Assembly (NCBI GenBank): GCA_958439195.1
Contig: OY288150.1
Span: 1 to 64,000 of the forward strand
Direction of reading: 5' to 3'
Source of the DNA: an uncultured Paracoccaceae bacterium
GTDB taxonomy: Bacteria > Pseudomonadota > Alphaproteobacteria > Rhodobacterales > Rhodobacteraceae
Length of the DNA: 64,000 bases
Part shown: one piece after another, positions 17,956-25,648 of the stretch
How positions within the stretch are numbered: the stretch's first letter is position 1
How the letters are laid out: each line of letters opens with the position of its first letter
Made by a program: the position numbers and the translations under genes
Notes under the pieces: generated by a model
Database searches by the model: none
The model's input: only the letters and a program-made list of their open reading frames with translations
What the model was told of the DNA's origin: nothing

Positions 17956-20041
17956 CGCTTTGCCCCCGGGCCAGATCAAAGACGGCGCCGGTCAGCCATG
18001 CGGGCCAGTCGCGTTCAAAAAACGGCTTGGCGGTCTCATCAAAGCGGCGATTGGGCCGGGTGGCAATTTGCATTTCGCCCGCGACCAGCCGCACCAGAAT
18101 TTGTTCGCCTTGATCCACCGCACGTTCTTTGCGGAAGCGAACGTCGGTCAGGGGGCCGGTCTTGGCCATGGGTGTCGCCTCGCCCTTCGGGTCACAAATC
18201 GCGCGCGCCCCCCGGCTACCACCGCCTTGGCTGATGTAGTGATGAAGTGCTGCCAACACCGCCTCGGACGCCAGCGCCATTTGCTGCCATTGCAAAACCC
18301 GCGCGATTTCGCCGCCGCGCATGTAGGAAATGCCCTGCGTGCGGATATCGCGGTTCAGCGCGGACGCCGATTGCAGGGCAGCGGCGACATCTTGCGGTGT
18401 GCACAGAATCCCGGCGTGGTCACTCATCCGGGCCTGAACCTCGTCCTTGATGGCGCGCACGTTCAGCGGACTGCCTGTCCGGAGGGTCTGTTCAATCTGG
18501 TCCAAGGCCTGTTCCAACTCGGCGCTGATCGGTCCAGCCGGCGCGTTCTGCGCCTGCCCACTTGCCGCGATATGCTCGGCCACCCGGGTTCCTAACACTT
18601 GCCCTGCGTTTAGCGCGGCCCCTCCGGGTCGCGTGACACCATGGGTGCCCGCCGCCTCGCCGATCGCATAAAGACCGGGCAGGGAGCTGCGGCCCCAGGT
18701 GTCAACCGCTATCCCGCCGTTCATGTGCTGATTATTGACCGCAAATTCCAGCGGGTCGCGCCGGATATCGACCTTGTAACGCAAGTAAAGTTCTATCGAG
18801 AGCGGGTTCATGTGACGCAGCCGGTCAATTGGCTGGTCTTGCACCGCAACTGCGCGGCCCAGATAGGCCGCCACATCGGCGTCCAACCGGTCAAGGCTGA
18901 AAGGCAGATCGCCGGGGACGGGCAGTGGATTGCGGTTGAAATCCATGAACACCCGACGCCCCGCCTGATTTTCGCGGGTGATCGCCAGATCGACAAGGCT
19001 GGACCCAAAATCCAGCATCCGCGTCGCGTGGAACGGCCATTGATAGCCTTTGCGGAAGATGTTTGAGGCCAGCTCTTGTGTGGTCCGATAGTAATCGGCC
19101 AGAAAGTTGTACTCGGTGCCTTCTTTGTCCACCGAATAGACATAGGGCATCGCCTGCACATAGGTGCCCGACAAGTTCCACGGAAACCCTTCGCGCCGGG
19201 TGCCGATCCCGAATTGGCTTTCGGTCAGGTTCACCAAATCAACCCCGGCTTCCAGTGCCAGACCCAAGGTTCCGAAGCATCCGTTTGGAAAGACGGAATC
19301 GCGGTACAGCTCTCCAGGCCCGCCTGCTGCAATGACCATTGCGGCGCAACGGAAAATTGAAAGGCCAAAAGGATTTTCTGGAGATTGCGCCTTTGGCCGC
19401 ACCGCAAGGATGCCGGCCACACGGCGCTGATCCCCCGACCCTTCAACCAGAATGCGCATACCCGTTGTCTGGTTGAAAAACGGCACGCCCAGCCGGATCG
19501 CCTCGGTCGCCAACACCTTGACCATCAGCCGCGAAGTGCGCGGCCCACAGCTGGTAGCCCTGCCCACATCGTCATGATCGGTCTGATAGCGCAGCGTCCC
19601 TCCGAAATCGTCTTGCGGCAAAGGCAGCCCAAGGTATTGCAGCGAGGCCATCGCCCGCACCGAGCCTATAGCCTCGACATAGGCGGTGTCTTCGTCCATC
19701 GCGCCGCCAGCCCGGATGGCGCGAGCCATGTCCTTGAAGTTGTCGCCCCGGTCTGATGTGTTGGCGGTGTGCAGCGTCTGCTTGTCTGATCCAGAACACG
19801 CCGAGGTGCCGCCCCATGCGCTTTGGCTGATGATCGCAACATCCGTGCCGCGCCGCTTCAACTCCACTGCCGCGCGCAGTCCTGCTGCACCGCTGCCCAC
19901 AATAACCGTGCCATAGGCATGAACCGGCACGCGGTGGCCCCGCACCATGACCGAGGACGCAATCTCAGGTTCAGGCGCCAAACGGGGCATGTCCACATCG
20001 GTCAGTGCGTTCAAGATGTCTTGTGAAACAGTGTCAGACAT
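17948..20041 (-). CDS. Large FAD-dependent oxidoreductase (fumarate reductase/succinate dehydrogenase flavoprotein-like)
   Basis: The 697 residues contain the FAD motif VIVGSGAAGLRAAVELKRRG after about 40 lead residues, a long FAD_binding_2 domain and the C-terminal LYAIGEAAGTHGVTRPGG segment that closes the FAD site. No signal peptide is apparent. Relatives include fumarate reductase, L-aspartate oxidase and flavoprotein dehydrogenases of hydroxy acids. No iron-sulphur or membrane-anchor partner is nearby, so it may act as a soluble dehydrogenase or oxidase. It lies between a Gfo/Idh/MocA dehydrogenase and a KDG kinase, suggesting a redox step on a sugar-derived acid. Confidence 0.8.
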   Translation of the reverse strand: MSDTVSQDILNALTDVDMPRLAPEPEIASSVMVRGHRVPVHAYGTVIVGSGAAGLRAAVELKRRGTDVAIISQSAWGGTSACSGSDKQTLHTANTSDRGDNFKDMARAIRAGGAMDEDTAYVEAIGSVRAMASLQYLGLPLPQDDFGGTLRYQTDHDDVGRATSCGPRTSRLMVKVLATEAIRLGVPFFNQTTGMRILVEGSGDQRRVAGILAVRPKAQSPENPFGLSIFRCAAMVIAAGGPGELYRDSVFPNGCFGTLGLALEAGVDLVNLTESQFGIGTRREGFPWNLSGTYVQAMPYVYSVDKEGTEYNFLADYYRTTQELASNIFRKGYQWPFHATRMLDFGSSLVDLAITRENQAGRRVFMDFNRNPLPVPGDLPFSLDRLDADVAAYLGRAVAVQDQPIDRLRHMNPLSIELYLRYKVDIRRDPLEFAVNNQHMNGGIAVDTWGRSSLPGLYAIGEAAGTHGVTRPGGAALNAGQVLGTRVAEHIAASGQAQNAPAGPISAELEQALDQIEQTLRTGSPLNVRAIKDEVQARMSDHAGILCTPQDVAAALQSASALNRDIRTQGISYMRGGEIARVLQWQQMALASEAVLAALHHYISQGGGSRGARAICDPKGEATPMAKTGPLTDVRFRKERAVDQGEQILVRLVAGEMQIATRPNRRFDETAKPFFERDWPAWLTGAVFDLARGQSDG

Positions 20042-20062
20042 AGGTCAGGCCCCCCCTTGCCG

Positions 20063-21226
20063 TCATGCGATTGAAACCCAGCGCCCGAGGCGGGAGGATT
20101 CCATGCAGGCATCCACAATCTGGCAAATGTGATGACCGGCCTCAAACGTCGGCCACATTGGTTGACCGGTGGTGATAGAACGGATCAGTTCTGCCGCCTC
20201 GATGATCTTGGTCTCATTGTAGCCAAGCGCGAAATTCGGCAGCGGCAGGAAGGCACGGAAGGTTTCATTCTCGGGGCCTACATCAATTTCACGGAAACCC
20301 CGGCGGCCGATGGCATCACCATTGCTGTAAAACCGCAAGCGGTTCACTTCGTCATAGGTGTAAGACAGGCTGCCTTTGGTGCCGTAAACCTCATAGGTTT
20401 GCATGAACTTGCGCCCCGTCGCCACGCGGCTGAAATCAACCAACCCACTGGCACCATTGGCAAATTTGCAAAGGATATTTGTGCCATCCGGATTGGTCAC
20501 ATCCGACCATTGCTCATTGCCCGTCAGGGCGGCTTGTTCGCCATAGCCCAGTCCGGAAACCACAGGGCGGCGCGGCGTTACAATAAAGTTGTCCGAGATC
20601 AGTTCGCTGACCCGGCCTACAAGAAAATCCATGAAACTGAACACATGCGTGCCCGTATCGCCCACGATGCCGGTCGGGGCCAGATTGCCATCGGCGCGCC
20701 ACATGAACGGCGAAAGCGGGTCGCCATACATGTCGACATGCTGGCAGGCCTTGAACAATTTGATCTCGCCAATCTCGCCGGACGCGATGATCTGGCGTGC
20801 CAGATCATGCACCGGATTGCGCGGAAAGGCATGGCCGACGCGGGTGATCAGGCCCTTCGCAGCGGCGATATCCGCCAGTTCACGGGCTTGGGCTGCGGTG
20901 TCGGCCAGTGGCTTTTCACAGTAGACATGCTTGCCCGCCAGAAGCGCGGCCTTTGCCACTTCATAGTGCAGACTGTCGGGCAGACAGATGTCGATCAGGT
21001 CCACCTCCGGGTCCTGAACCGCCTCACGCCACGATCGCAGGATCTTCGCCCCCGGAGCGCGAAAGCCCAGTTCAGCGGCAGCTTTGGGATTGTCCTCGAC
21101 CAAAGCGACAACTTTGGCTGTTCCGCCCGAGGTGCCCATGAAGTGCGGAAAAGTCTGATAGGCCATTATGTGGACCTTGCCCATCCAGCCCGACGCGCCC
21201 AGAATCGCAACTCTGACTTCAGCCAT
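20063..21226 (-). CDS. Gfo/Idh/MocA-family NAD(P)-dependent dehydrogenase (second)
   Basis: This 387-residue enzyme begins AILGASGWMGKVH (Rossmann fold) and carries the signature YCEKPLADTA. It is longer than the family member at 1248 and not closely similar to it. It has a C-terminal substrate domain with GEIKLFKACQHVDMYGDP. A strong GGAGGTGA precedes the ATG at 21226. It is first in the minus-strand operon, immediately behind the LacI-controlled promoter. Likely role: oxidation or reduction of a sugar hydroxyl or keto group. Confidence 0.85.
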   Translation of the reverse strand: MAEVRVAILGASGWMGKVHIMAYQTFPHFMGTSGGTAKVVALVEDNPKAAAELGFRAPGAKILRSWREAVQDPEVDLIDICLPDSLHYEVAKAALLAGKHVYCEKPLADTAAQARELADIAAAKGLITRVGHAFPRNPVHDLARQIIASGEIGEIKLFKACQHVDMYGDPLSPFMWRADGNLAPTGIVGDTGTHVFSFMDFLVGRVSELISDNFIVTPRRPVVSGLGYGEQAALTGNEQWSDVTNPDGTNILCKFANGASGLVDFSRVATGRKFMQTYEVYGTKGSLSYTYDEVNRLRFYSNGDAIGRRGFREIDVGPENETFRAFLPLPNFALGYNETKIIEAAELIRSITTGQPMWPTFEAGHHICQIVDACMESSRLGRWVSIA

Positions 21227-21302
21227 TTCGTCACCTCCAAACCGAAATGCTCCTCACCGAACATGTCTCATTTTGGCTTGGGCGCCGTTTGACACGTCGA
21301 TA

Positions 21303-21345
21303 TGGAACGTTCCATTTTGCTAATGTAACGTTCCAAATATGTCAA
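21303..21345 (-). promoter_or_regulatory. Promoter with twin LacI-type operators for the 21226-17026 operon
   Basis: On the minus strand, TTGACA (21345-21340) is followed after 17 bp by a -10-like TAGCAA (21322-21317). The operators are TGTAACGTTCCA (21324-21335 on the plus strand) inside the spacer and the perfect palindrome TGGAACGTTCCA (21303-21314) after the -10, with centres 21 bp apart. The arrangement matches 1180-1222 element by element, so both operons should respond to the same repressor. Confidence 0.8.
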
Positions 21346-21813
21346 GAGATTGAAACTCAACCTGATGCCCAAGTGGTAAGACGTCAGCTTCACCAGGGGA
21401 CGCGGATATTGCCGCCTGAGCCTTCTCATAGACCAAGGGGGCCCGCCGCACGCGGGCCTCTCATCTAGCATCAACCTGTCCCGCGTGTCAGCGCGGGGCA
21501 CCAAAGAAGGCTCCATCCCCAGTAAGGCTTCGGTCAACCAAAAGCATGTCCGCAAGGCTGGCGGGGTGAGCATCAGCGGGACAATTCGGCTCCTTGTGTC
21601 AAGGCACTATCCCCCGCTTGCCAGTCCCTTCCTTGGCCCAAAGCCGGTCTTCGAGATCAAGCCACAAGGGCTCGGACTACGGGGCGAGCCCGTGCCGCCG
21701 GCCGGATTCGGGGCAAGCCCGAACGCACCCGGTGATGTCAGCCTGTCTTTGGGCCTGCGGGTTCCTATCAGCGCGGGGGATGGTCCCTCGCCTCTCAGCA
21801 GGAGCCAAAACAG
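21346..21813. other. Gene-free boundary between catabolic regulon and island
   Basis: No gene is recognisable. A hairpin with stem GGCCCGC (21440-21446) / GCGGGCC (21452-21458) is present and could end transcription from the left. AGGAG at 21800-21804 is the ribosome site of the small gene that follows. Confidence 0.4.
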
Positions 21814-21978
21814 ATGTCCCGCAAAGATGCACACGCCTTCGCCGCCAGCCTCGCAGCCACGCTCATGGTCTCCATCGTGGTCTTTCAGGCAGGGGATGGA
21901 ACCTATGGTGCCGTCCCCGCCGATGAAATCGACGGTGACGAGGTTCAGGTGGTCGCTGAGGTCGACCCGTGGGCATAA
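21814..21978 (+). CDS. Small single-pass membrane protein
   Basis: The product is 54 residues: a short charged start, MSRKDAHAFAAS, one hydrophobic segment (LAATLMVSIVVF) and an acidic tail ending EVDPWA. The ATG is preceded at good distance by AGGAG. A related fragment at 168-223 shows that the coding sequence recurs in this region. It may be a small inner-membrane protein of the island. No function is known to me. Confidence 0.6.
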   Translation: MSRKDAHAFAASLAATLMVSIVVFQAGDGTYGAVPADEIDGDEVQVVAEVDPWA

Positions 21979-22125
21979 TGCCCACGGTCTTTGCCGAGGG
22001 TTCGGTATCGGGGCAGGAGCCCCGATCTGGGCCGTTCGGCTTTCAGACGTCTCGGTGGCCCAGAAATCCGAGCCGACGCGGAGGTCGGCACGTCCGCCTA
22101 AGGAGCCGAACGCCCGGTGTCGGGC

Positions 22126-23220
22126 TTACGGTCCCCCCGACACGTCGAGGAAGAGTTTCACCAGGGCGACGTTGATGAAGTAGTTGTGCTTTCCAGAGCG
22201 GTGCTTTTCGACAAAGTCGTGCTCGGCCAAGGTGTCGAGATACTTCGCGGCCGTCTGCCGACTGACATCCAAATCGTTCTGCAGATATTCGATCCGGGTG
22301 TAGGGGTGGCGAAACAGGTTGTTCAGAAGTTCCTGGCTATATATCTTCGGCAAGTCATCCCGTAGTCGATGCTTCACGTCCGCCATTTGCTGTCGGATGC
22401 CGGTGACGATCTCGACGGTTGTGGCAGAAGTCTCTGCAACGGCCTCCAGCATGTAGATGACCCAGGATTCCCAATCGCCCGTGTCGCGCACCGCCTGAAG
22501 GTGCCTGTAGTAGTCCGCTTTGTTACGGGTGATAAACCGTGACAGGTAGAGTACTGGGATGTCGAGCAACCCCGTTCTGGTCAGATAAAGTACGTTCAGG
22601 ATGCGCCCGATCCGTCCGTTCCCATCCGGAAACGGGTGGATGCTTTCGAACTGGTGATGGATCAAAGCCATCTTGATGAGCGGATCGAGATCGCTGAGTT
22701 CATCGTCGTTGATGAACCGTTCGAGCGCCGTCATGTGGCGGACAATTTCGTGCACATCCTGGGGGGGAACGAAGACGATCTCCCCTGTTTGCTCGTTCTT
22801 CAGGGCCGTTCCCGGGGTCGCACGAAACCCGTCGCTACGGCCCTTCAGCAAGCGGAACATGTCGATCAGGGCCGAATTTGGGATGAGGCCGCCGGTTTCG
22901 CCCAAGCGTGCGTATCCAAGACGCAAGGCGTCGCGATAAAGAGCCACTTCCTTTGCCGCAGGGGACTGCGGATCGTCAGGAAAAACGTCCGCCTGAAACA
23001 GTTCGTCCTGTGTCGTGACGATGTTTTCGACTTCTGAAGAAGCCTTGGCTTCCTGAAGAGCCAGCGTGTCGATCAGGATTCCTTGGTTCGGAATGGTCTT
23101 GGCCTGACCCTTCAGGTCTGCAAGCGCGCGGCTGGCTCGAGCGAGCGCCTTCAGTACCGGAACGGTTTCGATCTCGGCCTCTGGAGGCAGGGTGGGAATG
23201 GTATAGGTCGGCTTTAACAT
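22126..23220 (-). CDS. Fic-domain protein (probable AMP-transferase), class II self-inhibited
   Basis: The 364 residues carry the catalytic motif HPFPDGNGRIGR at 195-206. An N-terminal inhibitory motif of the form S-x3-E-N (SSEVEN, residues 61-66) marks a class II Fic protein whose own helix blocks ATP. The C-terminus is a winged helix (QNDLDVSRQTAAKYLDTL), so it may also bind DNA. Members AMPylate proteins, for example gyrase or topoisomerase IV, or regulate their own operon. GGGA precedes the ATG. It lies directly downstream of the H-NS-like gene on the same strand. Confidence 0.9.
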   Translation of the reverse strand: MLKPTYTIPTLPPEAEIETVPVLKALARASRALADLKGQAKTIPNQGILIDTLALQEAKASSEVENIVTTQDELFQADVFPDDPQSPAAKEVALYRDALRLGYARLGETGGLIPNSALIDMFRLLKGRSDGFRATPGTALKNEQTGEIVFVPPQDVHEIVRHMTALERFINDDELSDLDPLIKMALIHHQFESIHPFPDGNGRIGRILNVLYLTRTGLLDIPVLYLSRFITRNKADYYRHLQAVRDTGDWESWVIYMLEAVAETSATTVEIVTGIRQQMADVKHRLRDDLPKIYSQELLNNLFRHPYTRIEYLQNDLDVSRQTAAKYLDTLAEHDFVEKHRSGKHNYFINVALVKLFLDVSGGP

Positions 23221-23233
23221 GTTCCCTGCGTCG

Positions 23234-23260
23234 TGTTAAGAAAAACACGTTCTTCTAACA
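23234..23260. promoter_or_regulatory. Imperfect inverted repeat upstream of the Fic gene
   Basis: TGTTAAGAA (23234-23242) and TTCTTCTAACA (23250-23260) face each other in the short gap before the Fic start. Given the winged helix in the Fic protein, an autoregulatory operator is possible; this is inference from position only. Confidence 0.3.
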
Positions 23261-23263
23261 TGA

Positions 23264-23659
23264 TCAGGCAGTCATGTCAGCAGAAACCGGTTTCCTTAAC
23301 TTGACGATGCTTCGCCCGGGTGGTTCACTCAAGTCTGTCAGACCGCCATATTGTCGGCGGACCTGCCAGCCAGCCGCCAGCGCTTCCACGAACCATTGGG
23401 GTTTCCGGCCACGGCCCGACCAAGTGGCAGCAGCGTTCTCAGGGTGACGGTATTTCGCTACGGCTGGCGCACGGGTGGTTTTCACCTCAACACCGATCCG
23501 TTCGGCGAGGGAGTATCCCATCTCCTTGGCAATCACTTCCAGCTTGGCACGGGCTTCGGCCTTGTGCCGGTCCTCATATGTGGAAATCGCCTTGGCGAGG
23601 TCCTTCTGCAACTGCCGCAGTTCCTTGAGCGACATCGCCTCGAGATTGAAATCAGCCAT
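23264..23659 (-). CDS. H-NS-family nucleoid protein (copy 1)
   Basis: The 131 residues have an N-terminal coiled coil, MADFNLEAMSLKELRQLQKD and onwards, and the C-terminal DNA-binding signature YRHPENAAATWSGRGRKPQW. The start at 23659 follows GAGGG and matches the paralogue at 58348. H-NS-like proteins coat AT-rich foreign DNA and silence it; island-encoded copies often manage the element itself. It is divergent from ssb copy 1 across a 437-bp region. The C-terminal tail is longer than in copy 2. Confidence 0.9.
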   Translation of the reverse strand: MADFNLEAMSLKELRQLQKDLAKAISTYEDRHKAEARAKLEVIAKEMGYSLAERIGVEVKTTRAPAVAKYRHPENAAATWSGRGRKPQWFVEALAAGWQVRRQYGGLTDLSEPPGRSIVKLRKPVSADMTA

Positions 23660-23865
23660 TGGGCCCTCGTTTCCTGAATGATGCATCCGGGATAGCCGTC
23701 AGGTCGCAACATCGCAACTCCCACGGAGCTCACCGCGATAGGGCAGGGGATGAGGTTGGCTTGAGCCGCAGGGTTGGCGCTTTCGTAAATGCTTCAACCC
23801 CGTTGCCTTAGCCAGGAAGGCCGAGTTCTGTGAGAGCCCCAGGTCGCTCCCATCCCCAGTGCCAT

Positions 23866-24062
23866 CCCTTCGACTGACAATCCCCTAAGCCTGTTCGGCC
23901 TCTGGCGCGCAACCCCGCGTCAGTCCGGGCCGTGTTGGCTAGCGTTTCTTTGGAAACGCGGCACCTGCCCGCTCCACCCCGGCCCTCTGGGGGTTTCCGG
24001 TTGCCGTTCCGTCTCCCGTGCACGCCTCAGCCGACAGGCTTTTTCCGGGTCTTGTCGAAGGG
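23866..24062 (+). ncRNA. Candidate structured leader of ssb copy 1
   Basis: The region starts with CCCTTCGAC (23866-23874) and ends with its complement GTCGAAGGG (24054-24062). Inside are blocks shared with 58868-59053: ACTGACAATCCCCTAAGC, CGGGCCGTGTTG (23926-23937) and CCACCCCGG. After the CGTGTTG block is a hairpin, GCGTTTC (23942-23948) / GAAACGC (23953-23959). Copy 2 has a hairpin at the same place with different sequence. The leader ends about 35 bp before the ssb start. Regulatory RNA or structured DNA are both possible. Confidence 0.5.
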
Positions 24063-24096
24063 ACGGTCCCAGGGACAGGAAACACAGGAGCTTACC

Positions 24097-24501
24097 ATGC
24101 AGAACATCGTCATCCTCGCCGGCAACATCGGTCAAAAGCCCGAAGTGCGCTCGACCCAGAGCGGCACCAAGATCACCAACTTCACCCTCGCCACCTCGAG
24201 GCCGCGCCTCTCGGAAGGTCGCGTGATGCGCGACGAGAACGGCTACCGGGTCATGGACACCGAATGGCACCGCATCACTTGCTTCAACGGTCTCGGCAAG
24301 ACCGTCGCAGAGCACTGCGAGAAGGGCATGAAGGTCCTCGTCCACGGCCGCATCCACTACACCAAGTGGACCGATGCAACCGGCACCGATCGCTACGGCT
24401 GCGAGATCATCGCTGAGAAAGTCGACTTCCTGAGCCGTCCGAAGTCGGCGGAGAATGAAAACCCCGAGCTGGTCGAGCGTGACGACGAAATCCCGTTCTG
24501 A
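24097..24501 (+). CDS. ssb: Single-stranded DNA-binding protein (copy 1)
   Basis: The product is 134 residues starting MQNIVILAGNIGQ, with an OB fold and the acidic C-terminal tip DDEIPF that recruits partner proteins. The linker is very short compared with housekeeping SSBs (about 170 residues), as is common for mobile-element SSBs. ACAGGAG precedes the ATG. It is paralogous to the gene at 59087, and each is divergent from its own H-NS-like gene. Confidence 0.92.
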   Translation: MQNIVILAGNIGQKPEVRSTQSGTKITNFTLATSRPRLSEGRVMRDENGYRVMDTEWHRITCFNGLGKTVAEHCEKGMKVLVHGRIHYTKWTDATGTDRYGCEIIAEKVDFLSRPKSAENENPELVERDDEIPF

Positions 24502-24522
24502 GGAACGGCGTTCACCCGGAAG

Positions 24523-24546
24523 ACCCGGCGGGGAAACCCGCCGGGT
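24523..24546 (+). terminator. Terminator of ssb copy 1
   Basis: ACCCGGCGGG (24523-24532) and CCCGCCGGGT (24537-24546) form a perfect 10-bp stem with a GAAA tetraloop. They are followed closely by a short T-run (TTTT at 24551-24554). Confidence 0.8.
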
Positions 24547-24585
24547 TCCATTTTACGGCTGCCCTGAGAAACTGCGGCTCATGTT

Positions 24586-24690
24586 ACTGGTGCGGCACCC
24601 ATCGACGCACAGCATGGTCTTGATGGCGCTGCGTTCATCCATCGCCTTGTAGCCCTCGGCGACCTGCTCGATTGGCAGGATCAGGTTGAG
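24586..24690 (-). pseudogene. C-terminal fragment of a zinc-type alcohol dehydrogenase
   Basis: On the minus strand the segment LNLILPIEQVAEGYKAMDER followed by SAIKTML matches the last 30 or so residues of zinc-dependent alcohol or formaldehyde dehydrogenases. No upstream part of such a gene is present. This is a leftover of an older rearrangement downstream of ssb. Confidence 0.6.
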
Positions 24691-24803
24691 GGATCCCGCA
24701 CGCCTTTGCGGGGTTGCTGCCAACGGAGGTCTTGGGCGCAGGTTCTTTCTCGCCACGCTCTTTTCGGGCTAGTGTGCAGCTTACCTCTAACAGGATATAG
24801 ATT

Positions 24804-25460
24804 ATGATCTGGATTATCACGCATACCATCTTGGGCGACAAGGCCGGCTTGGCCTACGATCTGGTCCCGCTGGATGGAGATCTGCAAAAAGTAAAACCGT
24901 TGGACCTTTCCATCGATATCGGCCTTTGGCCGATCCAGCGAACCAGTTACTTTCGGTGTGGTCGCAGGATCGGCACGGAAAACCTGCCGACCAAATTGCG
25001 GGCGAAGTATGACCGTGGAGGCGGCAACGCTCAGAAAAGTGGCATCACATTGCCGGATTACATTGGCGTTCAGCATGGCCAGATTGTTTCAGAAAGGTTT
25101 CGGTCTTTGGTCGAGATGCATGATCCCGGTCGCCACCAGTTTGAGCCGGTCAGTCTGGTCTGGTCGAAGGCGGAGTCAATGCCACAAACCTACTATTGGT
25201 TCATCCCAGCAACCAGGTTGTTTGCGATGGATCCAGAAAAAACCCATCCACCCTTGGATAAGAATTCACAGATGTTTCCGGCCGTGGGGCCAGTTGCTGA
25301 CTGGAAACCGGTCTACCAGCAAAGCGTCGTTTCCGGCCATTCTCTGTTCGTCGCTGCTGAACTGCATGGAATTCATATCACATCACGTTTCAAGGACGCG
25401 CTCGAGGCTGCAGGCCTTACCGGGTATCGCATCTTTGGTCCATTTGCCTTGTCCGACTGA
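24804..25460 (+). CDS. Immunity-like protein (Imm43/DUF1629-type), orphan
   Basis: This 218-residue protein has no signal peptide and no membrane segment. Its aromatic-rich layout, with late stretches such as VVSGHSLFVAAELHG and SRFKDALEAAGLTGYRIFGP, resembles the Imm43/DUF1629 immunity proteins that neutralise polymorphic toxins. No toxin gene is adjacent. The gene stands alone between ssb and the DUF932 gene with 188 bp free downstream. The family call is by resemblance and should be treated as tentative. Confidence 0.45.
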   Translation: MIWIITHTILGDKAGLAYDLVPLDGDLQKVKPLDLSIDIGLWPIQRTSYFRCGRRIGTENLPTKLRAKYDRGGGNAQKSGITLPDYIGVQHGQIVSERFRSLVEMHDPGRHQFEPVSLVWSKAESMPQTYYWFIPATRLFAMDPEKTHPPLDKNSQMFPAVGPVADWKPVYQQSVVSGHSLFVAAELHGIHITSRFKDALEAAGLTGYRIFGPFALSD

Positions 25461-25648
25461 AGCGGTGCTTGACGCAGAACGCAGTGCAGCTTGCATCAAG
25501 GCGTCCACGACAACAGTTTGTAACTCGGAAAAGCCTGACGCTGGTCCATTATTTGAAGAGGATCACAGAGGCAGAGGAGTGCCGGTTTTCCGGTGACGGG
25601 TTGAGGGTTGGGAGAGTGGCTCCTGGCGCCCGTCGCGGGAGATAACCG

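Noticed and set aside
21361..21420. Possible tRNA-like segment (AGTGGTAAGACG)
   Set aside because: No acceptor, anticodon or T-arm pairing could be found around it.
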